A stretch of DNA of 64,000 bases from PALSA-505 sp036502085 (GTDB taxonomy: Bacteria > Actinomycetota > Actinomycetes > Streptosporangiales > Streptosporangiaceae): NCBI GenBank assembly GCA_036502085.1, contig DASXZD010000030.1, positions 1 through 64,000 on the forward strand. Reading direction: 5' to 3'. The notes under the pieces are model-generated. The model was not told the origin of the DNA. It saw nothing but the letters and a program-made list of their open reading frames with translations, and ran no database searches. Of the stretch, positions 32,866 to 41,313 are shown piece after piece. Position 1 is the first letter of the stretch. Every line of letters starts with the position of its first letter. The position numbers and the translations under genes were made by a program.

Positions 32866-34503
32866 ATGTCTGTCTCCGTTGTGACTGCGTTTGCGTGCGC
32901 GGTTTTGGCGGCCATCAGCACTGGAGTGCTCGTCGGCCGCTGTATCCGCGCGCCGCGGACAAACATAATCGCATGGGCTTGTGCGGCCGCAGCTCTCGCG
33001 GTCGCGCTCGGCGCGCAAGCTCTCGGCTCGCAATCAGGGTACGGGTCAGGCACGTTCCGCGCCGTGCAAATCGCCGCTCAGCTGATCGCGCCGCTCTGGC
33101 TGGCCTGGGGACTGATCGAGCTGGTGGGGAAGGGCGTGGCGGTCAGGTTCGGGGCGAAGCTGATCACCGCGGCGCTGACCTTCGTGGCGGTCGTGGTGCT
33201 GGTCACCGATCCGCTCAGTTCCACCACGTTCGGGAAGACCTGGCCATCCGCGGCCGCGCACTACCAGATCATCCCGAAGTCGCTGCTCAACCTGGTCGCC
33301 GCCGTCACCGTGCTGACCGTGGTGATCGCGCTGGCCGTGCTGGCCGGACGGGTCGGCAAGGACCCGGCCTGGCGGCGCGTGATGGTCGCGGCGTCTGCGG
33401 CGGGCGTCGCCGCGGTGGTCATACTCGGCCTGCGGCTGAACCTGCCTGCGAGCGAGGACTACGCCGCGCTCTGCGGGGCCTGCGCGCTGCTGACCTGGCT
33501 GGCGGGCGTGCGGGCTGACCAGATCGACCTGGCCGTGCTGCGCGACGAGGGCGACCCGGAGGAGTCAGGCCGGGATGCGCGCGGCGGCAGGGACCGTTAC
33601 GCGCTGACCGCGGAATCGGGGGCGATGGGGGACGGGAGTCCTCGGTACAGGGACGATGGCGACGACCGTTTCATGGATGACAGCTGGTACCGGCCCGCGC
33701 CGCGCCCGCAGCGCAACGGGGATTATCCGGGCGGCGACATTGACCTGGGGGGCACCAGCGACTACCTGCGCAACGGCGGCTATCAGCCGAATGGCACACA
33801 CCGGCCGGAAGCGGGATTCCGGCCCGACGGGGGGAACGAGATGAACGGCCTGCACGGGGGGGACTCTGGCCGCGATCCTGATCAGCCTTCCAGGCTGGAT
33901 CGCGGCTTCCAGCCGCAGAACGGCTACCAGTCCGAGAACGGCCATCAGCCGGACGACGCGGCCGGCGGTCTCGACGACGCCGACGCTGAGGCCGGCGTCG
34001 ACCGGACCGGGGTCTGGCGGCCCAGGGGGCTGGGCCGGGAGGCGGCGGCGGCCGGGGCAGCCGCGGCGGCCGGGGGGGCCACATCGGCCGGTCCTCCGGG
34101 CCCGGCCGATCCCGAGCCGGCCCGGGCTGCGGCGCAGGAGCATGAAGTCTCGGAGCAGAACTACGGCCTGATCGCGATCTACACGCTGGCCGATAACCGG
34201 GTAGCCGAGTTCGACGCGCTGGCTGAGCGCGTGGTGGACGACGTGCGGGCCAGCGAGCCTGATGTCCTGGTCTACGCGGTGCACACCGTGCCGAACGCGC
34301 CGATGCAGCGGATCTTCTACGAGGTCTACCGGGACCGGAGGGCCTACGAGGAGCACCGGCGGCAGGCTTACCTCCAGCGCTTCGAGGTAGAGCGCGCCCC
34401 GTACGTACTGGCGACGAACGTGATCGAGCTCGGCATGCAGCAGGGGAAGCTGTCCGCCCCGCCCGGGCTCTCGCAGCTGTTCGGCCGCTCTCCCGGCCGG
34501 TGA
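32866..34503 (+). CDS. Membrane protein with C-terminal antibiotic-biosynthesis-monooxygenase (ABM) domain
   Basis: A 545-residue protein. About six membrane helices occupy residues 5-210. A Gly/Asn/Asp/Gln-rich disordered linker follows (about 220-425). The C-terminal ferredoxin-like ABM domain runs from NYGLIAIYTLADNRVAEF to PYVLATNVIELGMQQGKL. ABM domains act as small monooxygenases or as heme-degrading IsdG-like enzymes. Being fused to a membrane domain and coupled to glutaredoxin next to the heme genes makes redox or heme sensing attractive, but this is inference. ATG 32866 is chosen; in-frame GTG and TTG lie 3 and 9 nt upstream. Confidence 0.75.
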   Translation: MSVSVVTAFACAVLAAISTGVLVGRCIRAPRTNIIAWACAAAALAVALGAQALGSQSGYGSGTFRAVQIAAQLIAPLWLAWGLIELVGKGVAVRFGAKLITAALTFVAVVVLVTDPLSSTTFGKTWPSAAAHYQIIPKSLLNLVAAVTVLTVVIALAVLAGRVGKDPAWRRVMVAASAAGVAAVVILGLRLNLPASEDYAALCGACALLTWLAGVRADQIDLAVLRDEGDPEESGRDARGGRDRYALTAESGAMGDGSPRYRDDGDDRFMDDSWYRPAPRPQRNGDYPGGDIDLGGTSDYLRNGGYQPNGTHRPEAGFRPDGGNEMNGLHGGDSGRDPDQPSRLDRGFQPQNGYQSENGHQPDDAAGGLDDADAEAGVDRTGVWRPRGLGREAAAAGAAAAAGGATSAGPPGPADPEPARAAAQEHEVSEQNYGLIAIYTLADNRVAEFDALAERVVDDVRASEPDVLVYAVHTVPNAPMQRIFYEVYRDRRAYEEHRRQAYLQRFEVERAPYVLATNVIELGMQQGKLSAPPGLSQLFGRSPGR

Positions 34504-34745
34504 AGCTCACTCACCAGATCACCTTGCTCGGGCGGCCGGGCTGTCACCTGTGTGACGAGGCCCGCGCGATCATCGCGCGGGTCGCTGCCGATCTCGGCGT
34601 GCCCTGGGAGGAGCGCGACATCACCCGGTCCGAAGCTGACCTGCGCGAGTACTGGGACAAGATTCCGGTGACGCTGATCGACGGGGTGCAGCACGACTTC
34701 TGGCGGGTGAGCGAGCCGCGGCTGCGCGCCGCCCTCGGCGGCTGA
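34500..34745 (+). CDS. Glutaredoxin-family (DUF836) protein
   Basis: An 81-residue thioredoxin-fold protein with CHLC near the N-terminus (LLGRPGCHLCDEAR) and the cis-Pro element KIPVTLIDG. It probably reduces disulfides or mixed disulfides. It overlaps the preceding gene by 4 nt (GTGA), and rex follows after a gap that holds a Rex operator. Confidence 0.9.
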   Translation: MKLTHQITLLGRPGCHLCDEARAIIARVAADLGVPWEERDITRSEADLREYWDKIPVTLIDGVQHDFWRVSEPRLRAALGG

Positions 34746-34806
34746 CGCCGGCCGATGCCGCATTCACCGTCCGTGATCTTGGCCACGCAGCCCCAATCGC
34801 TCGGCT

Positions 34807-34824
34807 TTGTGCAAACATTCACAA
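34807..34824. promoter_or_regulatory. Rex operator (ROP)
   Basis: TTGTGCAAACATTCACAA matches the consensus TTGTGAANNNNTTCACAA with one mismatch. It lies 106 nt upstream of the rex start codon. Expected effect: repression of rex-hemACDB when NADH is low, relieved when the NADH/NAD ratio rises. Confidence 0.88.
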
Positions 34825-34929
34825 GGGCGTAACGTGATGACGTCAGGCTAGAGCGGCGGCCGTCGCGGCCTGCGGCCACGCAGTACGCGGGAGCCCGTCG
34901 CAGCGTCGATCCCCCAGGAGCGCCTGCGC

Positions 34930-35625
34930 ATGTCCCACCGACCGATGTCTGCCCACGGCAGCCACGGCATACCCGAAGCCACGGTCGCCCGGCTCCCTGT
35001 CTACCTGCGCGCGCTGTACGCGCTGGCGGAGAACGGCACCGCGACCGTGTCGAGCGAGGAACTCGCGGTGGCCGCCGGGGTCAACTCGGCCAAACTGCGC
35101 AAGGACCTCTCGCATCTCGGGTCGTACGGCACCCGCGGCGTCGGCTACGACGTGCAGTACCTGGTCTACCAGGTCTCCCGCGAGCTGGGCCTGACCCAGG
35201 ACTGGCCGGTCGTCATCGTCGGCGCGGGAAACCTGGGCCGGGCGCTGGCGAACTACGGCGGCTTCGCCTCCCGCGGCTTCCGCATCGCCGCGCTGCTCGA
35301 CGCCGACGCCGCCCAGGTGGGCGGCCCGGTCGCCAGCCTGTCCGTCCGGCATTCGGACGAGATGGAGGCGGTGATCAAAGAGCATCGGGTGTCGATCGGC
35401 GTGATCGCGACCCCGGCCGGATCCGCTCAGGGGGTCTGCGACCGGCTGGTGGCCGCCGGGGTGACCAGCATCCTCAACTTCGCGCCGTGCGTTCTGAGTG
35501 TTCCTGAGCACGTAGACGTGCGTAAGGTCGACTTGTCCATAGAGCTCCAGATTCTTGCCTTTCATGCCCAGCGCAAGGCCGCGATGGGCAACTCGGTGGC
35601 GGACGCCCAGGTGGTGGCAACATGA
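34930..35625 (+). CDS. rex: Redox-sensing repressor Rex
   Basis: A 231-residue repressor. The N-terminal winged helix contains LPVYLRALYAL, VNSAKLRKDLSHLGSYGTRG and GYDV. The Rossmann domain carries VVIVGAGNLGRALANYGGF. A C-terminal swapped helix ends the fold. Rex senses the NADH/NAD ratio and represses respiratory and heme genes. It overlaps hemA by 4 nt, and its own operator lies upstream, giving autoregulation of the heme operon. Confidence 0.97.
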   Translation: MSHRPMSAHGSHGIPEATVARLPVYLRALYALAENGTATVSSEELAVAAGVNSAKLRKDLSHLGSYGTRGVGYDVQYLVYQVSRELGLTQDWPVVIVGAGNLGRALANYGGFASRGFRIAALLDADAAQVGGPVASLSVRHSDEMEAVIKEHRVSIGVIATPAGSAQGVCDRLVAAGVTSILNFAPCVLSVPEHVDVRKVDLSIELQILAFHAQRKAAMGNSVADAQVVAT

Positions 35626-37037
35626 GCATGCTCGTCGTCGGGCTAAGCCACAAGAGTGCGCCGGTCGCGACGCTGGAACGGGCCGTGGTCAGCGGCGACG
35701 AGCTGGTCAAGCTGCGCAATGACGTCTTCGGTTCCGAGCACGTCGCGGGCACCTTCATCATCTCCACCTGTAACCGGGTGGAGATCTACGCCGAGGTGGA
35801 CAAGTTCCACGGCGGCGTCAGCGCGATCTGCGAGCTGCTCGCCAGGCATTCGGGCGTGCCGCTCGACGACCTGACCCCGCACCTGTACGTGCACTACGAG
35901 GACCGCGCGGTGCAGCACCTGCTCGCGGTGGCCTGCGGGCTCGACTCGATGGTGCTCGGCGAGAGCCAGATCCTCGGCCAGGTGCGCCAGGCGCTCGGCC
36001 TGGCGCGCGAGCAGGGCATGCTCGGCCGGACGCTCGGCGACCTGGGCGGCCTGGCGCTGCGGGCGGGCAAGCGGGCGCATGCCGAGACCGGGGTCGACCG
36101 GGCCGGGGCGAGCCTGGTCAGCGTGGGCATCACGCTGGCCGTCGCCCGGCTGACCGGCCAGGACCCGCAGGCCGTTTCCCTGGCCGCGGATGCGCCGCCG
36201 GAAGGCGGCCAGCAGCAGGCCGGAGGCCTGCTGCGCGGGCGCAGGGTGCTCGTGGTGGGCGCGGGGTCGATGAGCGCGCTCGCCGCCGCTACGGCGCGCC
36301 GGATGGGCGCGGCTGACCTGGTCGTCGCGAACCGTACTCAAGATCATGCCGAACGCCTGGCGGCTACCGTATCCGGAGCGTCGACGCCGCTGTCTGAGTT
36401 GCCGGCCGCCATCGATGCCGCCGATCTGGTCATCTCCTGTACCGGCGCCACCGGGGTAGTGATCACCGAGGCGATGGTCGCCCCGACGGCCGCCAGGCGG
36501 AACGCGGCCGGAGGGCTGCCGCTCGTCCTGCTCGACCTGGCCATGCCGCACGACGTCGCCCCGGCCGTCGCCGAGCTGCCCGGGGCCAGCGTGGTCGGCC
36601 TGGACACGATCGGGGCGGCCACCGGCCCGTCAGGCGGCGTGCTGGTGAGCACGCACGAGCAGGATGTCGCGGCGGTCCGCGCCATCGTGGCCGAGGAGTT
36701 CGCCGCCCGGGCCTCGGCGGTCAGGGCCGCCAGCGTGACGCCCACCGTGGTGGCGCTGCGGGCCAAGGCCGCACAGGTGGTGGACGCCGAGCTGGCCAGG
36801 CTGACCGGCCGGCTCAGTGACCTGGACGAGCGCGCTCGCGGCGAGATCGCCCAGACGGTGCGCCGGGTCGTGGACAAACTGCTGCATGCGCCAACCGTCC
36901 GGGTCAAGGAACTGGCATCCTCACCAGGAGGCGACGGGTACGCGGCCGCGCTGCGGGTGCTCTTCGACCTCGACCCGAAGGCGATCGAGGCGGTCACCCG
37001 CGCCGCCGTCGAGCTAGGCCGAGAGGAATCCGAGTGA
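35622..37037 (+). CDS. hemA: Glutamyl-tRNA reductase
   Basis: A 471-residue enzyme that reduces glutamyl-tRNA to glutamate-1-semialdehyde in the C5 pathway. The catalytic cysteine is Cys50 in STCNRVEIYAE. GESQILGQVRQAL and the NADPH domain motif VLVVGAGSM are present. An insertion of about 20 residues precedes the Rossmann domain (DAPPEGGQQQAGG). Overlaps rex and hemC by 4 nt each. Confidence 0.97.
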   Translation: MSMLVVGLSHKSAPVATLERAVVSGDELVKLRNDVFGSEHVAGTFIISTCNRVEIYAEVDKFHGGVSAICELLARHSGVPLDDLTPHLYVHYEDRAVQHLLAVACGLDSMVLGESQILGQVRQALGLAREQGMLGRTLGDLGGLALRAGKRAHAETGVDRAGASLVSVGITLAVARLTGQDPQAVSLAADAPPEGGQQQAGGLLRGRRVLVVGAGSMSALAAATARRMGAADLVVANRTQDHAERLAATVSGASTPLSELPAAIDAADLVISCTGATGVVITEAMVAPTAARRNAAGGLPLVLLDLAMPHDVAPAVAELPGASVVGLDTIGAATGPSGGVLVSTHEQDVAAVRAIVAEEFAARASAVRAASVTPTVVALRAKAAQVVDAELARLTGRLSDLDERARGEIAQTVRRVVDKLLHAPTVRVKELASSPGGDGYAAALRVLFDLDPKAIEAVTRAAVELGREESE

Positions 37038-37984
37038 GCACCATGCGGTTGAGGCTCGGCACCCGCCGCAGCCCGATGGCCCTGGCGCAGGCCAGACAGG
37101 TCGCGCGGCTGCTGGCCGAGCGGACCGGATGCACCGCGGAACTGGTCGAGGTGACCACGTTCGGCGACGTCAGCCCGGCCGACCTGAGCCAGATCGGCGG
37201 GACGGGGGTGTTCGTCAGCGGGCTGCGCGCGCGGCTGCTGGCCGGCGAGATCGACCTGGCCGTGCACTCGCTGAAGGACCTGCCGACCGGGCCGGCGGCC
37301 GGCCTCACGCTTGCCGCCGTGCTCAGCCGGGACGACCCGAGAGACGCGCTGGCCGCCGAGGCGGGGGCGAAGCTGGCCGACCTCCCGGCCGGGGCGCGCA
37401 TCGGCACCGGATCGCCGCGCCGCGCGGCCCAGCTGCGGCTGCTGCGGCCGGACGTGGAGCCGGTCGCGGTCCGCGGCAACGCGGGCACCCGGCTGGCCAA
37501 GGTCAGTTCGGGGCAGCTGGACGCGGTGGTACTCGCCTACGCGGGCCTGGTCAGGATCGGTCGTCTCGACGCGGTCACCCAGGTGTTCGAGCCGGACGAG
37601 ATGCTGCCGGCGCCGGGACAGGGCGCCCTGGCCGTGGAGTGCGCCGACCAGCCGGAGCTGTGCGAGCTGCTCGGCCGCCTCGACGATGCGGCCAGCCACG
37701 TGGCGGCCACCGCCGAACGCAGCGTGCTGGCCGGGCTGCAGGGCGGCTGCAGCGCCCCGGTCGGCGCATACGCCGTCTGGGCACCGGGAACCGATACCGT
37801 GCAGCTTCGCGCGGCGGTCATCGATCCCGCGGGGGGCGGCGCGGTCCGCGGGGGCGGCGCCGGCCGCCCGGAGGACGCCGAAGCGCTCGGCCGTGAGGTG
37901 GCCGGCTATCTCCTGCGTCAAGGAGCAGGGAACTACATCACCGTGCCGTCGGCACGCCCGAGCAATGGTGGAGATCCGCAGTGA
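37034..37984 (+). CDS. hemC: Porphobilinogen deaminase (hydroxymethylbilane synthase)
   Basis: A 316-residue enzyme. RLGTRRSPMALAQ, the catalytic-Asp region HSLKDLPT, GTGSPRRAAQL and the dipyrromethane cofactor cysteine Cys239 in LQGGCSAPV are all present. The usual NxDTRL loop reads NAGTRL, losing an aspartate often conserved there. GTG start overlapping hemA by 4 nt. Confidence 0.96.
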   Translation: MSTMRLRLGTRRSPMALAQARQVARLLAERTGCTAELVEVTTFGDVSPADLSQIGGTGVFVSGLRARLLAGEIDLAVHSLKDLPTGPAAGLTLAAVLSRDDPRDALAAEAGAKLADLPAGARIGTGSPRRAAQLRLLRPDVEPVAVRGNAGTRLAKVSSGQLDAVVLAYAGLVRIGRLDAVTQVFEPDEMLPAPGQGALAVECADQPELCELLGRLDDAASHVAATAERSVLAGLQGGCSAPVGAYAVWAPGTDTVQLRAAVIDPAGGGAVRGGGAGRPEDAEALGREVAGYLLRQGAGNYITVPSARPSNGGDPQ

Positions 37985-39597
37985 ACCCCATAGCCATCGC
38001 TAACACATCATCCGAGCCTGACCGTAGCGGGGACACCCGGGAGGGCTGGGTCGCCTTTGTCGGCGCCGGGCCTGGCGACGAGAGCCTGCTGACGCTGCGC
38101 GCCGCCGAGTTGCTAGGCCGCGCCGACCTGGTGATCGCCAGGCCCGAGGTGCTCGAGCCGGTGCGCCATCTGATCCGGGCGGATGCCGAAGTGACCGAGC
38201 CCGCCGACCCGGAGCCTGATCCGCGGGCGATCGTGGCCGCGGCCCAGGCCGGCCGGGTCGTGGTGCGGCTGTACGTCGGCGACCCGCTGGCCTTCCACGC
38301 CGGCGCCGACGAGGCGACCGCCTGCGCGAAGGCCGGGGTGCGCTTCGAGATCGTGCCGGGTCTGCCCGCCGCCACCGCGGTGCCCGCCTACGCGGGCATC
38401 CCGCTGACCAGCGAGTCGAGCGCGGATCTGCGGATCATCCACGCCACCGAGCTCTGCCGGGCGCCAGCCGGCCCGGGCACGCTGGTCATCCTCGGTGCCG
38501 AGGCCGGCCCCGCGGACATCGGCAAGATGCTCGTCGCGGCGGGCTGGCCTGAGAGCACCCCGTTCGCCATCACCTGGAACGGGACCACCACCGAGCAGCA
38601 CACAGTCGTCTGCACGCTCGGCTCGGTGGCCGCAGACCTCAAGGCGGCCGGGGTCAGCCTGCTCACCGTGCACGGCCCCGCGGTCGCGGTGGCCGGCGAG
38701 GCGGTCGCCGCCAGGAGCCAGCTGTCCTGGTTCGAGACCAAGCCGCTGTTCGGCTGGCGAGTTCTCGTCCCGCGCACCAAGGAACAGGCGGGCGAGGTTT
38801 CCGCCCGGCTGCGGGCCTACGGCGCGGTGCCCGAGGAGGTGCCGACGATCGCGGTCGAGCCACCGCGGACCCCGCAGCAGATGGACCGCGCGGTCAAGGG
38901 CCTAGTCACCGGCCGGTACCAGTGGATCGCCTTCACCTCGGTCAACGCGGTGCGCGCGATCAGGGAGAAGTTCGAGGAGTACGGACTGGACGCGCGGGCC
39001 TTCGCCGGCGTGAAGGTCGCCGCGGTTGGCGAGCAGACCGCGGCCGCGCTGTGCGCGTTCGGGATCGTGCCTGAGCTGGTACCCGAGGGCGAGCAATCCG
39101 GTGAGGGGCTCGCCGCGGTCTGGCCGCCGTACGACGACGTGCTGGACCCGATCAACCGGGTGCTGCTGCCGCGGGCCGACATCGCGACCGAGACGCTGGT
39201 GGCGCGGCTGACCGAGCTCGGCTGGGAGGCCGAGGACGTGACCGCGTACCGCACGGTGCGGGCCGCGCCGCCGCCCGCCCCGATCCGCGAGGCGATCAAG
39301 GGCGGCGGCTTCGACGCGGTCCTGTTCACCTCGTCCTCGACGGTGCGGAACCTGATCGGGATCGCGGGCAAGCCGCACGCGCTCACGGTGATCGCCGTGA
39401 TCGGGCCGCAGACGGCCAAGACCGCGACCGAGTTCGGCCTGCGGGTGGACGTGATGGCGGACACGCCGTCGGTCACCACGCTGGTGGACGCGCTCGCGGA
39501 TCATGGCGCGGCGCTGCGCAAGGCCGCCGATGAGGCCGGCGAGCCGATGCGCAGGCCCAGTGAACGCCGCCGCGGCGCCCGCCGCAGGCCGCGCTGA
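37981..39597 (+). CDS. hemD: Uroporphyrinogen-III methyltransferase/synthase fusion
   Basis: A 538-residue two-domain protein. The N-terminal half (about 20-255) is a SUMT/CobA-like methyltransferase with VAFVGAGPGDESLLTLRAA but a diverged substrate loop (YVGDPLAFHAGADEA). The C-terminal half (about 260-510) is uroporphyrinogen-III synthase, with FTSVNAVRAI and LFTSSSTVRNLIG. The synthase activity is required for heme; methylation would divert to siroheme or cobalamin. An Arg-rich tail follows. Overlaps hemC by 4 nt and hemB by 1 nt. Confidence 0.95.
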   Translation: MNPIAIANTSSEPDRSGDTREGWVAFVGAGPGDESLLTLRAAELLGRADLVIARPEVLEPVRHLIRADAEVTEPADPEPDPRAIVAAAQAGRVVVRLYVGDPLAFHAGADEATACAKAGVRFEIVPGLPAATAVPAYAGIPLTSESSADLRIIHATELCRAPAGPGTLVILGAEAGPADIGKMLVAAGWPESTPFAITWNGTTTEQHTVVCTLGSVAADLKAAGVSLLTVHGPAVAVAGEAVAARSQLSWFETKPLFGWRVLVPRTKEQAGEVSARLRAYGAVPEEVPTIAVEPPRTPQQMDRAVKGLVTGRYQWIAFTSVNAVRAIREKFEEYGLDARAFAGVKVAAVGEQTAAALCAFGIVPELVPEGEQSGEGLAAVWPPYDDVLDPINRVLLPRADIATETLVARLTELGWEAEDVTAYRTVRAAPPPAPIREAIKGGGFDAVLFTSSSTVRNLIGIAGKPHALTVIAVIGPQTAKTATEFGLRVDVMADTPSVTTLVDALADHGAALRKAADEAGEPMRRPSERRRGARRRPR

Positions 39598-40577
39598 TGA
39601 GCTCGAGATTCCCGGCCGCGCGGCCGCGCCGGATGCGCCGGACCGAGGCGCTGCGCGGCCTGGCCGCGCAGACGACCGTGCGGCCTGATGACCTGGTGCT
39701 GCCGCTGTTCGTCAAGGAGGGCATCACCGAGCCGCAGCCGGTGACCTCCATGCCCGGCGTCGTGCAGCACACCAGGGACAGCCTGCGCAAGGCCGCAGTA
39801 GAGGCGGCCGAGGCCGGCGTGGGCGGCGTGATCCTGTTCGGCATACCGGCGGTCAAGGACGCGGGCGGCTCGGCCGCAGACGACCCGGCGGGCATCGTCC
39901 AGCTTGCCCTGCGCGACCTGGCCGCCGAGGTGGGCGAAGAGGTGGCGCTCATCGCCGACCTGTGCCTGTGCGAGTACACCGACCACGGTCACTGCGGGGT
40001 GCTCACCGACACGCTGGACGTAGACAACGACGCGACGCTGGAAAGGTACGCCTCGATCGCGGCGGCGCAGGCCGTGGCGGGCGCGCACGTGGTAGCGCCG
40101 AGCGGGATGATGGACGGCCAGGTCGGGGCGATCAGGTCGGCGCTGGACGAGGCCGGCTGCGCTGACATCGCGATCTGCGCCTACTCGGTCAAGTACGCCT
40201 CGGCCTTCTACGGGCCGTTCAGGGAAGCCGCCGAGGGCGCGCCGCAGTTCGGCGACCGCTCCGGTTACCAGCAGGACCCGCGCGGGGTGACCGAAGCACT
40301 GCGCGAGGTGCAGCTGGACATCGGCGAGGGCGCGGACATCGTCATGGTCAAGCCCGCGCTGGCCTATCTGGACGTCATCAGCCGCATCGCCGGATCGGTC
40401 ACGGTGCCGGTCGCCGCGTATCAGGTCAGCGGCGAGTACGCGATGGTGGAGGCCGCGGCCGCACGCGGCTGGCTGGACCGGGAGCGCGCCGTCATGGAGA
40501 CGCTGACCGCGATCCGCCGGGCCGGCGCGGACATCATCTTCACCTACTGGGCGACCGAGGTTGCCCGCAAGCTGTAA
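39597..40577 (+). CDS. hemB: Delta-aminolevulinic acid dehydratase (porphobilinogen synthase)
   Basis: A 326-residue enzyme with RPRRMRRTEALR at the N-terminus, the metal-site region LIADLCLCEYTDHGHCG, the Schiff-base lysines in AYSVKYASAFYGPFR and MVKPALAYLD, and VAAYQVSGEYAM. Cysteines in CLCEYTDHGHC indicate the zinc-binding class. The start ATG shares one base with the hemD stop. Confidence 0.97.
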   Translation: MSSRFPAARPRRMRRTEALRGLAAQTTVRPDDLVLPLFVKEGITEPQPVTSMPGVVQHTRDSLRKAAVEAAEAGVGGVILFGIPAVKDAGGSAADDPAGIVQLALRDLAAEVGEEVALIADLCLCEYTDHGHCGVLTDTLDVDNDATLERYASIAAAQAVAGAHVVAPSGMMDGQVGAIRSALDEAGCADIAICAYSVKYASAFYGPFREAAEGAPQFGDRSGYQQDPRGVTEALREVQLDIGEGADIVMVKPALAYLDVISRIAGSVTVPVAAYQVSGEYAMVEAAAARGWLDRERAVMETLTAIRRAGADIIFTYWATEVARKL

Positions 40578-40580
40578 CGC

Positions 40581-40634
40581 CGTAGTAGCAACCCTGTAGT
40601 AGCCAACCTTGCAGTAGCAACGCTGTAGCAACCG
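40581..40634. repeat. Imperfect gtagtagcaacc tandem repeat
   Basis: Four imperfect copies of a roughly 13-15-bp unit (gtagtagcaaccct, gtagtagccaacctt, gcagtagcaacgct, gtagcaaccgg) lie between hemB and the prim-pol-like gene. Confidence 0.75.
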
Positions 40635-40647
40635 GGGAACGGAGCCT

Positions 40648-41313
40648 ATGGTCGAGGTGATGCTGCGCCGCGAGCGCCGCAGGCAGCGTGATCAGCGGGA
40701 GCGGATTGCCCTCGCGGCGCGGCAGTACGCGGGCCTCGGCTGGCCGGTCTGCCCGGGCGCGCATCCGCCCGGCATCGGCGAGAGCGGACGGGCCTGCTCC
40801 TGCGACCGGATCGGCTGCCCCGCGCCCGGCGCGCATCCGGTATCCCCGGTCTGGCAGATGCAGGCCAGCGCGGATCCCGCCGAGGTGGCCCGGTGGTGGC
40901 TGACCGCGCCGGACGCGAACCTGATCCTGGTCACCGGGCGGGTGTTCGAGGTGCTCGACGTCCCCGCCGCGGTCGGCCTGGCGGCGATTGACGCGCTGCG
41001 CCGGGCAGACGTCACGCCGGGCCCGGTGGCGGCGAGCGCGGGCGGGCGAGCCCTGTTCTTCGTCGCGACCAGGGGTGTGCCCGCGACCGAGGACGAATGG
41101 TGGTCCTGCCACCTGGACTGCATCCCGGACAGCCCGGACCAGACGACCGGCCTGCGCTGGCACTGCCGGGACAGCTACGTACTCGCGCCGCCGTCCCGGC
41201 ACGGCCGCGGCCTGGTCGCCAGCTGGATCCTGGATCCGGCCGACCACCCGCTGCCCGATCCGGTGCTGCTGCTTGAATTTCTCGCCGACGCGTCGGCGGA
41301 GGCGGCCCAGTGA
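40648..41313 (+). CDS. Bifunctional primase/polymerase N-domain-like protein
   Basis: A 221-residue protein resembling the prim-pol (AEP-type) domain: ALAARQYAGLGWPVCPGAH, CDRIGCPAPGAHPVSP, VARWWLTAPDANLILVTG, EVLDVPAAVGLAA. The expected catalytic acids are not obvious: LDVP has one Asp where DxD would be expected, so it may be non-catalytic. It overlaps hemL by 4 nt. Its presence between hemB and hemL recurs in actinobacteria, but its role there is unexplained. Confidence 0.78.
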   Translation: MVEVMLRRERRRQRDQRERIALAARQYAGLGWPVCPGAHPPGIGESGRACSCDRIGCPAPGAHPVSPVWQMQASADPAEVARWWLTAPDANLILVTGRVFEVLDVPAAVGLAAIDALRRADVTPGPVAASAGGRALFFVATRGVPATEDEWWSCHLDCIPDSPDQTTGLRWHCRDSYVLAPPSRHGRGLVASWILDPADHPLPDPVLLLEFLADASAEAAQ

